A stretch of 64,000 nt of DNA. Origin: Balneola sp. (GTDB lineage: Bacteria; Bacteroidota; Rhodothermia; Balneolales; Balneolaceae). The position numbers and the translations under genes are program-made. This document shows positions 8,197-16,066 of this stretch, piece after piece. The DNA is taken from contig NZQV01000026.1 of NCBI GenBank assembly GCA_002696035.1, positions 248,001-312,000 on the forward strand. The letters run 5' to 3'. The first letter of the stretch is position 1. Each line of letters starts with the position of its first letter. The notes under the pieces are model-generated. The model worked only from the letters and a program-made list of their open reading frames with translations, searched no databases and was not told the origin of the DNA.

Positions 8197-9282
8197 ATGG
8201 TATATGCAGTAATTATGGCCGGGGGATCGGGCACCCGGTTTTGGCCACGAAGCACAAAGAAACTTCCAAAACAATTCCTTTCGCTTTTTGGAGAGGGTAC
8301 GATGATCCAAAACACCGCAAAGCGTATCGAGCCATTGATTCCTCAAGAACGAATCTTGGTAGTCACTAACGACAATTATGTGGATCTCGTCAAAGAACAA
8401 CTTCCAGGAGTTCCGGATGAAAATATTGTGGGCGAGCCGGTTGCCAAAAATACTGCGCCCTGTGTAGCTATTGCTGCCGAAATGCTCCACAAAAAAGACC
8501 CCGATGCAACGATGGTGGTTTTACCTGCCGATCATCACATAACGGAGCCCAAAGCATTTAATGAATATTTATCGGCTGCCATTGAGAAAGCAGAATCCGG
8601 AAACTTCCTGGTTACTGTAGGCATTCACCCTGATCGTCCTGAAACAGGATATGGATATATACACGGAGACAATTCCACAGATGAAACGCTAAATAATAAG
8701 GCGGTCCATCCGGTTCATGCCTTTAAAGAGAAACCGGATCTTGAGACGGCTAAAGAATTTTTAGAATCTGGAGATTACTACTGGAACAGTGGAATGTTTA
8801 TCTGGTCGGCAAAAAGTGTGCTTTCTTCAATTGAGCAATTCTTGCCAGAAATGTACAAACTTGTCAAAACAGCCGGAGAGAATTTGTTTGAGGAAAACCA
8901 TACAGATTCTATCAATGAGTTTTACCATGCGTGTGAATCCGTTTCTATTGATTATGGGATCATGGAAGATGCAGATAATGTGTTTGTTGTTCCCGGTGAA
9001 TTTGGCTGGAATGATGTTGGTAGCTGGACAGCCGCTTACGACTTAGGTGAAAAAGATCCGGATGGTAATGTAGTCCGTACTGAGCACCTTACTACAGCTG
9101 ATTCTGAGAACAATTTAGTATTCAGCGAAAGCGGTAAAATGATCTCATTAGTTGGCGTTGAAGGACTGGCGGTTGTTGAAACTGATGATGCCATATTGGT
9201 TTGTAAACTCGATGAAGCTCAAAAAGTGAAGGACATTGTAGGCGAGCTTAATTCGAAAGAGGAGCTTAAGAAATTTCTCTGA
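8197..9282 (+). CDS. manC: Mannose-1-phosphate guanylyltransferase
   Basis: The N-terminal nucleotidyltransferase signature is clear: AVIMAGGSGTRFWPRS (residues 4-19), then LPKQFLSLFG. Further on come the VVLPADHHI, FKEKPDL and YYWNSGMFIW motifs. At 361 residues it is the short, single-function form without the C-terminal phosphomannose isomerase domain. It makes GDP-mannose from GTP and mannose-1-phosphate for surface polysaccharide or glycan synthesis. No other sugar-nucleotide genes are adjacent. Its stop codon abuts that of the convergent MBL hydrolase gene with no spacer. Confidence 0.9.
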   Translation: MVYAVIMAGGSGTRFWPRSTKKLPKQFLSLFGEGTMIQNTAKRIEPLIPQERILVVTNDNYVDLVKEQLPGVPDENIVGEPVAKNTAPCVAIAAEMLHKKDPDATMVVLPADHHITEPKAFNEYLSAAIEKAESGNFLVTVGIHPDRPETGYGYIHGDNSTDETLNNKAVHPVHAFKEKPDLETAKEFLESGDYYWNSGMFIWSAKSVLSSIEQFLPEMYKLVKTAGENLFEENHTDSINEFYHACESVSIDYGIMEDADNVFVVPGEFGWNDVGSWTAAYDLGEKDPDGNVVRTEHLTTADSENNLVFSESGKMISLVGVEGLAVVETDDAILVCKLDEAQKVKDIVGELNSKEELKKFL

Positions 9283-10041
9283 TCAGATCTCTAAAACCAT
9301 CCGGTCATAGGCCAGTTTAATATGTTTTGGTAATTTTTGATTGGATGGTTCATGATCTACATATCCATTCATGTGGATGAGATAAGCTTTTGGGATCTCC
9401 ATCTCATTGATCACTTCTACAGCCTCGGGAATAGTTTGGTGGGTAGGGTGCTCTGGTTTCCACCGAAGTGCCCCCATCGCTACAACTTTTGATCCGCGGA
9501 TCAGATCTTTGGTTTCTTCAGGAATGTGTTTCACATCTGTTAAATAGGAAAAATCCCCAACTCGAAAACCCATAATGTCGAGATTTCCATGTTTGATGGG
9601 CAGCGGAGTTACTTCAACTTCACCTAGATTAAACGACTTGGTTACCTCTCTCAGATCAAGGGAAGTGGATCCGGGATACTTATCCTTCCCAAACATATAG
9701 TCGAATCTTCTTTTGATGGATTCAATACATCGGGGATAGGTATACACGGGAATGGGGGCGTCATTGATGTAAGAGAAAACGCGCAGGTCATCGAGCCCGG
9801 CTACATGATCCATGTGTTCATGTGTTATCAGCAAGTGATCAACTTTTTGCAGTTTTGCTTGTATGCTTTGAATTCGGAATTCAGGACCCGCGTCAATCAG
9901 AATAGATTCTCCTTTTTCCTCAATCCATACAGAACACCTTGTTCTTTCATTTCTGGGATCGTGTGTAATTTTTTCTCGTTGGAATCCACCGGCAACAGGT
10001 ACGCCCATAGATGTTCCGGTTCCCAAAAATGTGATCTTCAT
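9283..10041 (-). CDS. MBL-fold metallo-hydrolase, PhnP-like
   Basis: The 252-residue protein begins MKITFLGTGTSMGVP, typical of the PhnP / RNase Z-like MBL branch. The zinc motif THEHMDHVAGLDDLR is at residues 73-87 (H74, H76, D78, H79), with a further ligand pattern in FSYLTDVKHIP and a C-terminal LIHMNGYVDH. PhnP itself hydrolyses phosphoribosyl cyclic phosphate in phosphonate use. No phn genes are present, so the substrate is open. It is the last gene of a minus-strand operon with 4-base overlaps. Confidence 0.82.
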   Translation of the reverse strand: MKITFLGTGTSMGVPVAGGFQREKITHDPRNERTRCSVWIEEKGESILIDAGPEFRIQSIQAKLQKVDHLLITHEHMDHVAGLDDLRVFSYINDAPIPVYTYPRCIESIKRRFDYMFGKDKYPGSTSLDLREVTKSFNLGEVEVTPLPIKHGNLDIMGFRVGDFSYLTDVKHIPEETKDLIRGSKVVAMGALRWKPEHPTHQTIPEAVEVINEMEIPKAYLIHMNGYVDHEPSNQKLPKHIKLAYDRMVLEI

Positions 10042-10337
10042 TCTAACTCAAAATCTTCATTGGTTTCTTCAGGCATTACCTGAAGCTGATCCCAAAGTTC
10101 TTCTAATTTCTTACGTACTGCCGGCTTAATATAAACTCCGGTGAGGTCAATTTGTGCAAGCACCCGCCCCATTGTTCCAAGCTGAGATTCAATAGGTTTG
10201 TTTTTATTTACCACTACCAGTTTTTGTCCTTCAATAATACATTCATCCCCACGGAAGGAGCCCCGTTCTTTCCGAAGCGTATAGCCTGCCTGCTCTAAAA
10301 TTTGTTCCATTTCTAACAGGAATTTATCCGGTTTCAA
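10038..10337 (-). CDS. Conserved small hypothetical protein (99 residues)
   Basis: I do not recognise a named family. It is a soluble, charged protein with an N-terminal helix (KFLLEMEQILEQAGYTLRKE), a central beta segment containing RGDECIIEGQKLVVVNKNKP, and a C-terminal helical part (AVRKKLEELWDQL). The sequence looks well ordered, and the codon use resembles its neighbours. Its start overlaps the stop of the barrel gene by four bases, and its end overlaps the start of the PhnP-like gene by four. It is therefore a translated member of a three-gene operon. Confidence 0.75.
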   Translation of the reverse strand: MKPDKFLLEMEQILEQAGYTLRKERGSFRGDECIIEGQKLVVVNKNKPIESQLGTMGRVLAQIDLTGVYIKPAVRKKLEELWDQLQVMPEETNEDFELE

Positions 10338-11068
10338 AGCGATACTCCCAAAGTTATTGAATGTCCGTTGAGATCATAATCAAATTCTTCCCCATCTACG
10401 TTATAGGAATCATAAATGTAATCATAACCTAAACTTATATTTCTTCCAAAAATGACGTTGAAGAAATTTATACGTGCTTTCCCTTTTAATGAAAATACGT
10501 TTCCACCTACAAATCCACCACTGGCTGTACTGAAACCATAAGCAGGCATAAAACTACCCGTGATGCTAAATTTTTCAGGGAAATATAAAAGGCTCGTAAT
10601 ACCGGCTGCAGCATATAAATTTGTTTGTGAGAATTCTGATTGAACATCATCACTTCGTACAGAGGTTAATTTTGTACCGACTTGAAGGGGTACACCCAAA
10701 CCAAAACGCTCTTGCCTGATCAAATAGAATGGATTCGTGAATTTAATTTCTAAGCCAAAAAACTTCCTGTTATCTATGTCAGTTAAATTGTTGCCTACCA
10801 ATACATCTAAATTAAATCCTCCGGATTCAAAGCCAGCCTGAGCAACGGTACCTTTAAAAGAAAGGTCGGTTTGGTTTTGAACAGAAAAGGCGGCAGGATC
10901 TCCCGTAAACTCGAAATCAACTGGTTGAATTCCTACTCTTATATATGGTGCAAAAGGATTACCTTGTTTTTCATTTTCATCATCTACGGAGAACATTTGT
11001 GCATTAGCATTAAATGGTAGAAGAGCAAAAAGGACTAAACTCCAGATTAGGGGATAACTTTTTAGCAT
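10334..11068 (-). CDS. Secreted outer-membrane beta-barrel-like protein
   Basis: From the ATG at 11068 the protein has a clean signal peptide (MLKSYPLIWSLVLFALLPF... NANA, then Q). Alternating amphipathic strands of barrel type follow, with aromatic residues at strand ends and a terminal GHSITLGVSL. The open frame extends upstream to 11131, but that would add a second hydrophobic lead and overlap the divergent gpx start, so the internal ATG is preferred. No ligand or transport role can be read. It is the first gene of the operon with the 99-residue protein and the PhnP-like hydrolase. Confidence 0.7.
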   Translation of the reverse strand: MLKSYPLIWSLVLFALLPFNANAQMFSVDDENEKQGNPFAPYIRVGIQPVDFEFTGDPAAFSVQNQTDLSFKGTVAQAGFESGGFNLDVLVGNNLTDIDNRKFFGLEIKFTNPFYLIRQERFGLGVPLQVGTKLTSVRSDDVQSEFSQTNLYAAAGITSLLYFPEKFSITGSFMPAYGFSTASGGFVGGNVFSLKGKARINFFNVIFGRNISLGYDYIYDSYNVDGEEFDYDLNGHSITLGVSL

Positions 11069-11130
11069 TGGGAATGATTTAAAGATTCGAAACAGTTTAG
11101 AAACTAACGAAGCAAAACAAAAAAATTTCA

Positions 11131-11673
11131 ATGAAAATTTTATCTCTTTTACTTATCTCAATTATGGCAATATCTATGAATACAATGAAAGACTCTATCT
11201 ATGATTTTAAAATGAAAGATATAGATGGAAATGACGTTTCCCTATCAGATTATAAAGGTAAAGTAATTTTGATTGTGAATGTAGCTTCTAAATGCGGATT
11301 TACCTCTCAATATGAAGGTTTGCAAGAACTCTATGAAGCATATAAAGATGAAGGATTCGTAATACTCGGATTTCCCGCTAATAATTTTAAAGGGCAGGAG
11401 CCTGGAAGTAATGAAGAGATAAAACAATTCTGCACGCTGGAGTATGGTGTTGAATTTCCAATGTTTTCAAAAGTTTCTGTGAAGGGGGATGATCAATCCG
11501 ATTTTTTTAAATATCTAACCGAACAATCTAATCAGGATTTTGAAGGGGATATCAAATGGAATTTTGAAAAATTCCTTATCTCTAAGGATGGAGATGTTCT
11601 CAGAAGATATCGCAGTAACGTGGAACCAATGAGCTCAGATATTGTTGATGCTATTGAGAAAGAGTTAAACTAA
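11131..11673 (+). CDS. Glutathione peroxidase family thiol peroxidase, exported
   Basis: It has the GPx core: VNVASKCGFTSQYEGLQELY with peroxidatic Cys55, then GFPANNFKGQEPG with the catalytic Gln, and WNFEKFL with the catalytic Trp. A second Cys (about residue 102, IKQFCTLEYG) sits where resolving cysteines of thioredoxin-dependent bacterial GPx enzymes occur. The first ~18 residues are hydrophobic (MKILSLLLISIMAISM), suggesting export to the periplasm. It reduces hydrogen peroxide or lipid peroxides. It is monocistronic, followed by a strong terminator. Confidence 0.87.
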   Translation: MKILSLLLISIMAISMNTMKDSIYDFKMKDIDGNDVSLSDYKGKVILIVNVASKCGFTSQYEGLQELYEAYKDEGFVILGFPANNFKGQEPGSNEEIKQFCTLEYGVEFPMFSKVSVKGDDQSDFFKYLTEQSNQDFEGDIKWNFEKFLISKDGDVLRRYRSNVEPMSSDIVDAIEKELN

Positions 11674-11702
11674 CAAAAGATTTCCTATTACCATCCCGAT
11701 AA

Positions 11703-11739
11703 GAGGAGTGCAATTGATTTTGCGCTCCTCATTTTTTTT
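11703..11739 (+). terminator. Rho-independent terminator of the GPx gene
   Basis: An 11-base stem (GAGGAGTGCAA at 11703-11713 with TTGCGCTCCTC at 11720-11730, one G:U pair) is followed by an A and a run of eight Ts. Confidence 0.85.
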
Positions 11740-11758
11740 CAAAAGATTTCGAAAAAGG

Positions 11759-11790
11759 TTGACATCGTCCAACTATCATCTGTATATTTG
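11759..11790 (+). promoter_or_regulatory. Promoter of tRNA-Asp (TTGACA ... TATATTTG)
   Basis: TTGACA at 11759-11764 and TATATTTG at 11783-11790 are 18 bases apart. The second box is an exact match to the Bacteroidota TAnnTTTG element, and the first also supplies the -33 TTG. The tRNA begins 14 bases after the -7 box, which is the right distance for a short 5' leader. Confidence 0.7.
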
Positions 11791-11803
11791 ATGCTCTCAA
11801 AAA

Positions 11804-11877
11804 GGTCCGGTAGTTCAGTTGGTTAGAACGCCTGCCTGTCACGCAGGAGGTCGAGGGTTCGAGTCCCTTCCGGATCG
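11804..11877 (+). tRNA. tRNA-Asp (anticodon GTC)
   Basis: The cloverleaf can be folded by hand. The acceptor stem is GGTCCGG (11804-11810) with CCGGATC (11870-11876). The anticodon stem is CCTGC/GCAGG with loop CTGTCAC, giving anticodon GTC (11838-11840). The T arm is GAGGG TTCGAGT CCCTT. The discriminator base is G and CCA is not encoded. A dedicated promoter and terminator flank it. Confidence 0.96.
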
Positions 11878-11882
11878 CATTA

Positions 11883-11912
11883 AAGCTTCCAACTTTGTTG
11901 GAGGCTTTTTTT
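11883..11912 (+). terminator. Rho-independent terminator of tRNA-Asp
   Basis: The stem AGCTTCCAAC - TTT - GTTGGAGGCT (left arm ends 11893, right arm starts 11897) is followed by a T run to 11912. Confidence 0.85.
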
Positions 11913-12025
11913 GTTTACACTATGCTCAACTGCCGGCCTCAATAGTTCATAGATCAACTATTTCTTATCTTTATTGGTCGGTATTGAAATTATATAATTT
12001 ATAAATACATAAAAAACAGAGAGTA

Positions 12026-13915
12026 ATGTCCCAATTAAATCCTTTTTATGATGTAATTGTAGTAGGCGGAGGTCATGCTGGCAGTGAAGCTGCTGGTGCG
12101 GCAGCCCAGATGGGGGCTAAAACCCTTTTGATTACAATGAATCTGGAGGCGATCGCAAAAATGTCTTGTAACCCAGCTATGGGTGGAGTTGCTAAAGGGC
12201 AGTTGGTCAGGGAAATAGATGCTTTGGGTGGAATCTCTGGTAAGGTAAGCGATGAGTCAGGTGTTCAGTTTAGAATGTTGAACATGAGTAAAGGCCCGGC
12301 AATGTGGAGCCCCAGGTGTCAAAGTGATCGCATGTTATATGCTCAAAAAATGAGAGAGCGTCTAGAAGAAAAAGAAAACCTTTTCCTCCGCCAGGATAAT
12401 GTCGTTGATCTGATGTATTCTGATGATGGCAAAACGATTGAAGGGGTAATTACCCAAACGGGACAGAAATTTAAATCTAAGGCTGTTGTTCTTACTACTG
12501 GAACTTTTGGAAATGGATTGATCCATATAGGGGAGACGCAATTTGGTGGAGGACGATCAGGAGAACGTGCTTCTATAGGAATTTCTGCTACTCTCGAGAA
12601 ATTGGGCTTTCAGGTTGGAAGGCTAAAAACCGGAACCCCTCCAAGAATTGACGGCCGTACAGTTGATTACTCTAAACTGGAAGAACAATTGGGTGATGAA
12701 GATCCTTCTGGCTTTTCTTTTATGACTGATAAACTCCCAACTCTTGAAGAACAATTATCGTGTTGGATTGGATATACCAATGAAGAAGTACACGATGTTT
12801 TAAAGACGGGATTTGATCGCAGTCCTATGTTTAATGGTAGAATAAAATCCATCGGGCCAAGATATTGTCCAAGTATAGAAGACAAGATCAATCGTTTTGC
12901 AGATAAAGATCGACATCAGTTATTTCTTGAGCCTGAAGGGTGGAATACATACGAAATGTACTTAAATGGTTTTTCTACATCTCTGCCTGAAGAGGTTCAA
13001 TATAAAGCACTTCGCACTATTCCTGGATTCGAAGAGGTGATCATGATTCGTCCGGGCTATGCAATTGAGTATGATTATTTTCCGCCGCATCAGATTCGAC
13101 GGTCTTTGGAAACAAAAATTGTTGATGGACTTTTCTTTGCGGGGCAAATAAATGGAACTACCGGTTATGAAGAAGCCGCTTGTCAGGGTTTAATGGCAGG
13201 AATTAATTCTGCCCTTAAAGTACAAGGGAAAGACCCATTGGTACTGCAAAGATCGGAAGCGTACATAGGAGTTTTGATAGATGATCTGATCAACAAGGGT
13301 ACTGAAGAGCCATATAGAATGTTTACTTCTCGGGCAGAGCATAGAATTTTACTTCGCCAGGATAACGCTGATCTTCGTCTTACTGAGTTAGGGTACAAAA
13401 TTGGTTTGGCATCTGAAGAACGGTTCTTGAAAATGAAGAAAAAAAAGGAAGCTGTTTCGGATCTTGACGCATTCATCAAAGATTATACGGTGCGTCCTGA
13501 ACAAATGGACCCAATGCTTGAAAGCAAAGATAGCTCTACAATGAGCCAGCCCATGAAAGCGGAAAAAATACTACTTCGTCCAGAAATCTCTTTACATGAT
13601 ATGATGGAGTATGACACAGAATTCTCTGAAAAGATTGACGCTATTACGACAAATACTAAAGTTCTTGAACAAGTAGAGATACAAATTAAATACGCAGGCT
13701 ACATTGAGAAAGAGTTTGAAATGGTTAAAGAGCTGGAAAAACAGGAAAACATGACCATCCCTGAACAAGTTGAGTACACTAATATTAAAAGCCTATCTAC
13801 TGAAGGGACGCAAAAACTATCAAAAATTCGCCCCGAGACCATTGGCCAAGCAAGTCGTATAAGTGGTGTTTCTGCCAGTGACCTTTCTGTTCTCATGGTT
13901 TATCTTAAAAATTAG
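12026..13915 (+). CDS. mnmG: tRNA uridine-5-carboxymethylaminomethyl(34) synthesis enzyme MnmG
   Basis: At 629 residues this is a full-length GidA/MnmG. The FAD-binding motif VVGGGHAGSEAA lies at residues 12-23. KMSCNPAMGGVAKGQLVREID and the ARTSRAEHR-type segment (MFTSRAEHRILLRQDNADLRLTELG) are signatures, and a C-terminal MnmE-binding helical domain follows (ARASRISGVSASDLSVLMVYL-like). With MnmE it installs the cmnm5 group on wobble uridines of several tRNAs in the cytosol. rsmG follows, giving the classical gidA-gidB arrangement often found near oriC. Confidence 0.97.
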   Translation: MSQLNPFYDVIVVGGGHAGSEAAGAAAQMGAKTLLITMNLEAIAKMSCNPAMGGVAKGQLVREIDALGGISGKVSDESGVQFRMLNMSKGPAMWSPRCQSDRMLYAQKMRERLEEKENLFLRQDNVVDLMYSDDGKTIEGVITQTGQKFKSKAVVLTTGTFGNGLIHIGETQFGGGRSGERASIGISATLEKLGFQVGRLKTGTPPRIDGRTVDYSKLEEQLGDEDPSGFSFMTDKLPTLEEQLSCWIGYTNEEVHDVLKTGFDRSPMFNGRIKSIGPRYCPSIEDKINRFADKDRHQLFLEPEGWNTYEMYLNGFSTSLPEEVQYKALRTIPGFEEVIMIRPGYAIEYDYFPPHQIRRSLETKIVDGLFFAGQINGTTGYEEAACQGLMAGINSALKVQGKDPLVLQRSEAYIGVLIDDLINKGTEEPYRMFTSRAEHRILLRQDNADLRLTELGYKIGLASEERFLKMKKKKEAVSDLDAFIKDYTVRPEQMDPMLESKDSSTMSQPMKAEKILLRPEISLHDMMEYDTEFSEKIDAITTNTKVLEQVEIQIKYAGYIEKEFEMVKELEKQENMTIPEQVEYTNIKSLSTEGTQKLSKIRPETIGQASRISGVSASDLSVLMVYLKN

Positions 13916-13920
13916 AGGGG

Positions 13921-13936
13921 TGTTTCACGTGAAACA
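13921..13936. other. parS centromere-like site 1 (ParB-binding palindrome)
   Basis: TGTTTCACGTGAAACA is a perfect 16-base palindrome and an exact match to the chromosomal parS consensus TGTTNCACGTGAAACA. It overlaps the very start of rsmG, where it encodes FHVKH if a GTG at 13920 is the start. ParB/Spo0J nucleates here, and SMC loading and origin segregation follow. parA and parB are not in this window. Confidence 0.93.
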
Positions 13937-14561
13937 TCAAATAATTCGAAGTGATTTTTTAGAATCAAAAGGCGTAACAAAGTTACTCTCTGACTATGAT
14001 GAAAAATTTAAGGAGTATGCCGATCAGCTTCTTTGGTGGAATGATAAGGTGAATTTGGTAAGCCGGGGTGTTTCACGTGAAACAGTACTAAACCATGTTG
14101 AGCATTCTCTCACGATCTCTTTTTCTCAGTTATTTCAGGGCGCGGCACAAATAATAGATGCTGGTTCCGGTGGTGGATTGCCGGGGGTGCCTTTGGGGGT
14201 TGCTCATCCAGAGAAGGAAATTTTGTTGAATGATATTGTCAGTAAAAAAATAATGGCCTGTAAGCAAATCGCCTATAAGATGGGGTTGAAAAATGTATCC
14301 ACTAAAATAGGCTCTATTGAGGCTGTTGAAATGACAAAGGATGCCTTGGTTGTAAGCAAGCATGCATTCAAGATAAATGATCTGATGAGGTTTTTGCATG
14401 ACAAAGAATGGAAGGGTGTTGTTCTTTTGAAAGGTAATAATGAGATAGAGGAGGAGCTGGAAGGAGTTGATGATCCATTGAAAATAAATGTACTCTCACT
14501 TGAAAGCTTTCAGAATTCGTTTTATGATGGGAAGGCACTGGTAGAAATAACGAAAAAATAG
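13929..14561 (+). CDS. rsmG: 16S rRNA (guanine(527)-N7)-methyltransferase RsmG
   Basis: About 210 residues with the RsmG/GidB layout: LLWWNDKVNLVSRG, then HSLTIS, the SAM-binding loop IIDAGSGGGLPGVPLGVAHP, and later KHAFKI. The annotated start is uncertain: GTG at 13929 lies eight bases behind a good AGAGGGG Shine-Dalgarno (13914-13920), while GTG at 13920 would overlap that sequence. Both starts fall in or at the first parS palindrome. A second parS within the gene encodes the segment VSRET, which looks like an insertion in a loop after NLVSRG. It methylates G527 of 16S rRNA. The gene follows mnmG and precedes a WYL regulator three bases downstream. Confidence 0.92.
   Translation: MKHQIIRSDFLESKGVTKLLSDYDEKFKEYADQLLWWNDKVNLVSRGVSRETVLNHVEHSLTISFSQLFQGAAQIIDAGSGGGLPGVPLGVAHPEKEILLNDIVSKKIMACKQIAYKMGLKNVSTKIGSIEAVEMTKDALVVSKHAFKINDLMRFLHDKEWKGVVLLKGNNEIEEELEGVDDPLKINVLSLESFQNSFYDGKALVEITKK
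14069..14084. other. parS site 2 (ParB-binding palindrome) inside rsmG
   Basis: A second perfect TGTTTCACGTGAAACA, 148 bases after the first and wholly inside the rsmG reading frame, in codons for GVSRET. It is preceded by the same GGGG as site 1 (GGGGTGTTTCACGTGAAACA). Confidence 0.94.
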
Positions 14562-14564
14562 TAC

Positions 14565-15500
14565 ATGAATAGTTCTGAGCGAAGATTAAAATTAATGCTG
14601 CTACTACAGCAGCCCGGGAAAAAGAAAACGGTTAAAGAGTTAGCGGATCGATTCGGGGTAAGTAGAAGGACTATATTTAGAGATTTTAATGCATTAGAGG
14701 AAATCAACGTGCCGGTTACATGGGATCGGTATGCAGGTTATGGTCTTATTGATGGTTTTAAAATTCCACCTTTAATGTTCACATCAAAAGAGTTGGCTAC
14801 TATTATGGTCGGCTTGAATTTTGTGAAGTCTCAGGTAGATGAAGGTTTAGTGGAAGATGCAAAAGGAGTGGAGCTCAAAATAAAGGAAGTGCTCCCAGAC
14901 GAATTGAAAGAATTCATGACCTCGTTAGAGGGCAGGACAATTGTAGATCCTTACATGAAGTTTGGGGGTAAGAAAAAGAAAGGAGGGAATTGGTATTTGA
15001 TCAGTAGCGCAATTGCTCAGCAAAAAAGGCTCCAGTTTAAATACACTACAAAATCCGAAAAAACAGATATCCGAAAAATTGACCCTTACATTTTAGTTTT
15101 TTATCAGGATCATTGGAACGTAATAGGAAAATCACATCTTCGTGGAGAGATCAGGAATTTTATCCTTGAAAGTATTGATGATGTGCAGATTATAGAAGAA
15201 AAATACGCCCTAAAATCCGAAATAGACGTAGAGGGGTTAATTTTCCGATCTGAGGAGGTTTCCCATTCAATAATACTACTAGTCGAAAAATCTGAGATAG
15301 AGCGTCTTGAGGGGAATTTGCCGGCTAAAATATTTAAGAAAGAGCAGGTTGATTCTAAAAAAATTAAGGTAGAGTTTGAATTTGATAATTTGGACTATAT
15401 AAATGAATGGTTGCTTCAGTTCGGGAATAAGATAAATATTGAGGGGCCTGAAAGTTTAATTGAGAAAAGAAGATCACTTCTAAAAGAGATGTTAAACTAA
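14565..15500 (+). CDS. WYL-domain transcriptional regulator (HTH_11-WYL)
   Basis: The 311-residue protein has an N-terminal winged helix (RRLKLMLLLQQ, then KTVKELADRFGVSRRTIFRDF, residues ~5-40). A WYL domain follows in the middle (RKIDPYILVFYQDHWNVIGKS...REIRNF-like), with a C-terminal WCX-type extension (LLQFGNKINIEGPESL). WYL proteins sense ligands such as nucleic acid fragments or second messengers and often regulate DNA-damage or defence genes. No target is evident nearby. The start lies three bases after the rsmG stop, so it is probably co-transcribed with mnmG-rsmG. Confidence 0.82.
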   Translation: MNSSERRLKLMLLLQQPGKKKTVKELADRFGVSRRTIFRDFNALEEINVPVTWDRYAGYGLIDGFKIPPLMFTSKELATIMVGLNFVKSQVDEGLVEDAKGVELKIKEVLPDELKEFMTSLEGRTIVDPYMKFGGKKKKGGNWYLISSAIAQQKRLQFKYTTKSEKTDIRKIDPYILVFYQDHWNVIGKSHLRGEIRNFILESIDDVQIIEEKYALKSEIDVEGLIFRSEEVSHSIILLVEKSEIERLEGNLPAKIFKKEQVDSKKIKVEFEFDNLDYINEWLLQFGNKINIEGPESLIEKRRSLLKEMLN

Positions 15501-15514
15501 TAATAAATCGGGGT

Positions 15515-16001
15515 ATGGAAAATTGGATGAATTTTAAAAGCTGCACTACATCCGGATCTGATTCCGGGAATATATAACTTTTGTGATCGGTGGTGGGAAT
15601 GTTGTTACTTACCTTCTCGATGCCTGAATTTTAAAATGGAAATGCTCCATGAAATGGCAGAAGAAGAAGGGATCGACCTACAAGAGTTAGACGCCAAAAA
15701 TTTAGATTATCTTAGAGTTGATGATCTGAAGTAAAACACATCCGAACAATATTGCAGCTGAAACCGGGGATCATTCTACTTTAGAATGGTTAGATACTAA
15801 TTATGAGATATTTAAGGAGAAAGAAAGTCTATACAGAAACCTGGTTAAAAAAAACAAAGTCACTTACTAATAATAAGGTTTTAATATTAAGTGACTTATG
15901 TAAAACATTAGGCTGGTATCACTCAATGATTCTAGTGAAGTCTAAGAGAGCTAGTAGTGGGTCTATTTGATGACTGGGAAGAGGATGAAACTGTCAGATA
16001 G
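15515..16001 (+). pseudogene. Decayed gene for a conserved Cys-rich hypothetical protein (several frameshifts)
   Basis: This 566-base gap between genes carries the wreck of one protein spread over three frames. An ATG at 15515 (MENWMNFK) runs out of frame. The next frame (15531-15734) reads AALHPDLIPGIYNFCDRWWE, then CCYLPSRCLNFKMEML and ends LRVDDLK-stop. Another frame (about 15736-15870) reads HPNNIAAETGDHSTLEWLD and on to a TAA. A third (to 15970) reads KTLGWYHSMILVKSKRA, and the end returns as GLFDDWEEDETVR-stop (15999-16001). From memory, intact Bacteroidota homologues have IYNYCDRWCERC-type motifs in this order. The function is unknown. The pieces are too well ordered to be chance. Confidence 0.6.
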
Positions 16002-16002
16002 T

Positions 16003-16033
16003 AAAAAAGGGCTTCAATTTGAAGCCCTTTTTA
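16003..16033. terminator. Bidirectional Rho-independent terminator (gyrA end / decayed gene)
   Basis: AAAAAGGGCTTC (16004-16015) - five-base loop - GAAGCCCTTTTT (16021-16032) is symmetric, with As before and Ts after. It can stop transcription in both directions, including gyrBA from the right, whose stop is 34 bases away. Confidence 0.8.
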
Positions 16034-16066
16034 ATGGAAATTAGTAATGAAGAGATGGTTCAGGAA

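Noticed and set aside
11819-12004. 61-codon open frame covering the tRNA
   Set aside because: It starts inside the tRNA-Asp gene and its translation has no family character; the tRNA and its terminator explain the region.
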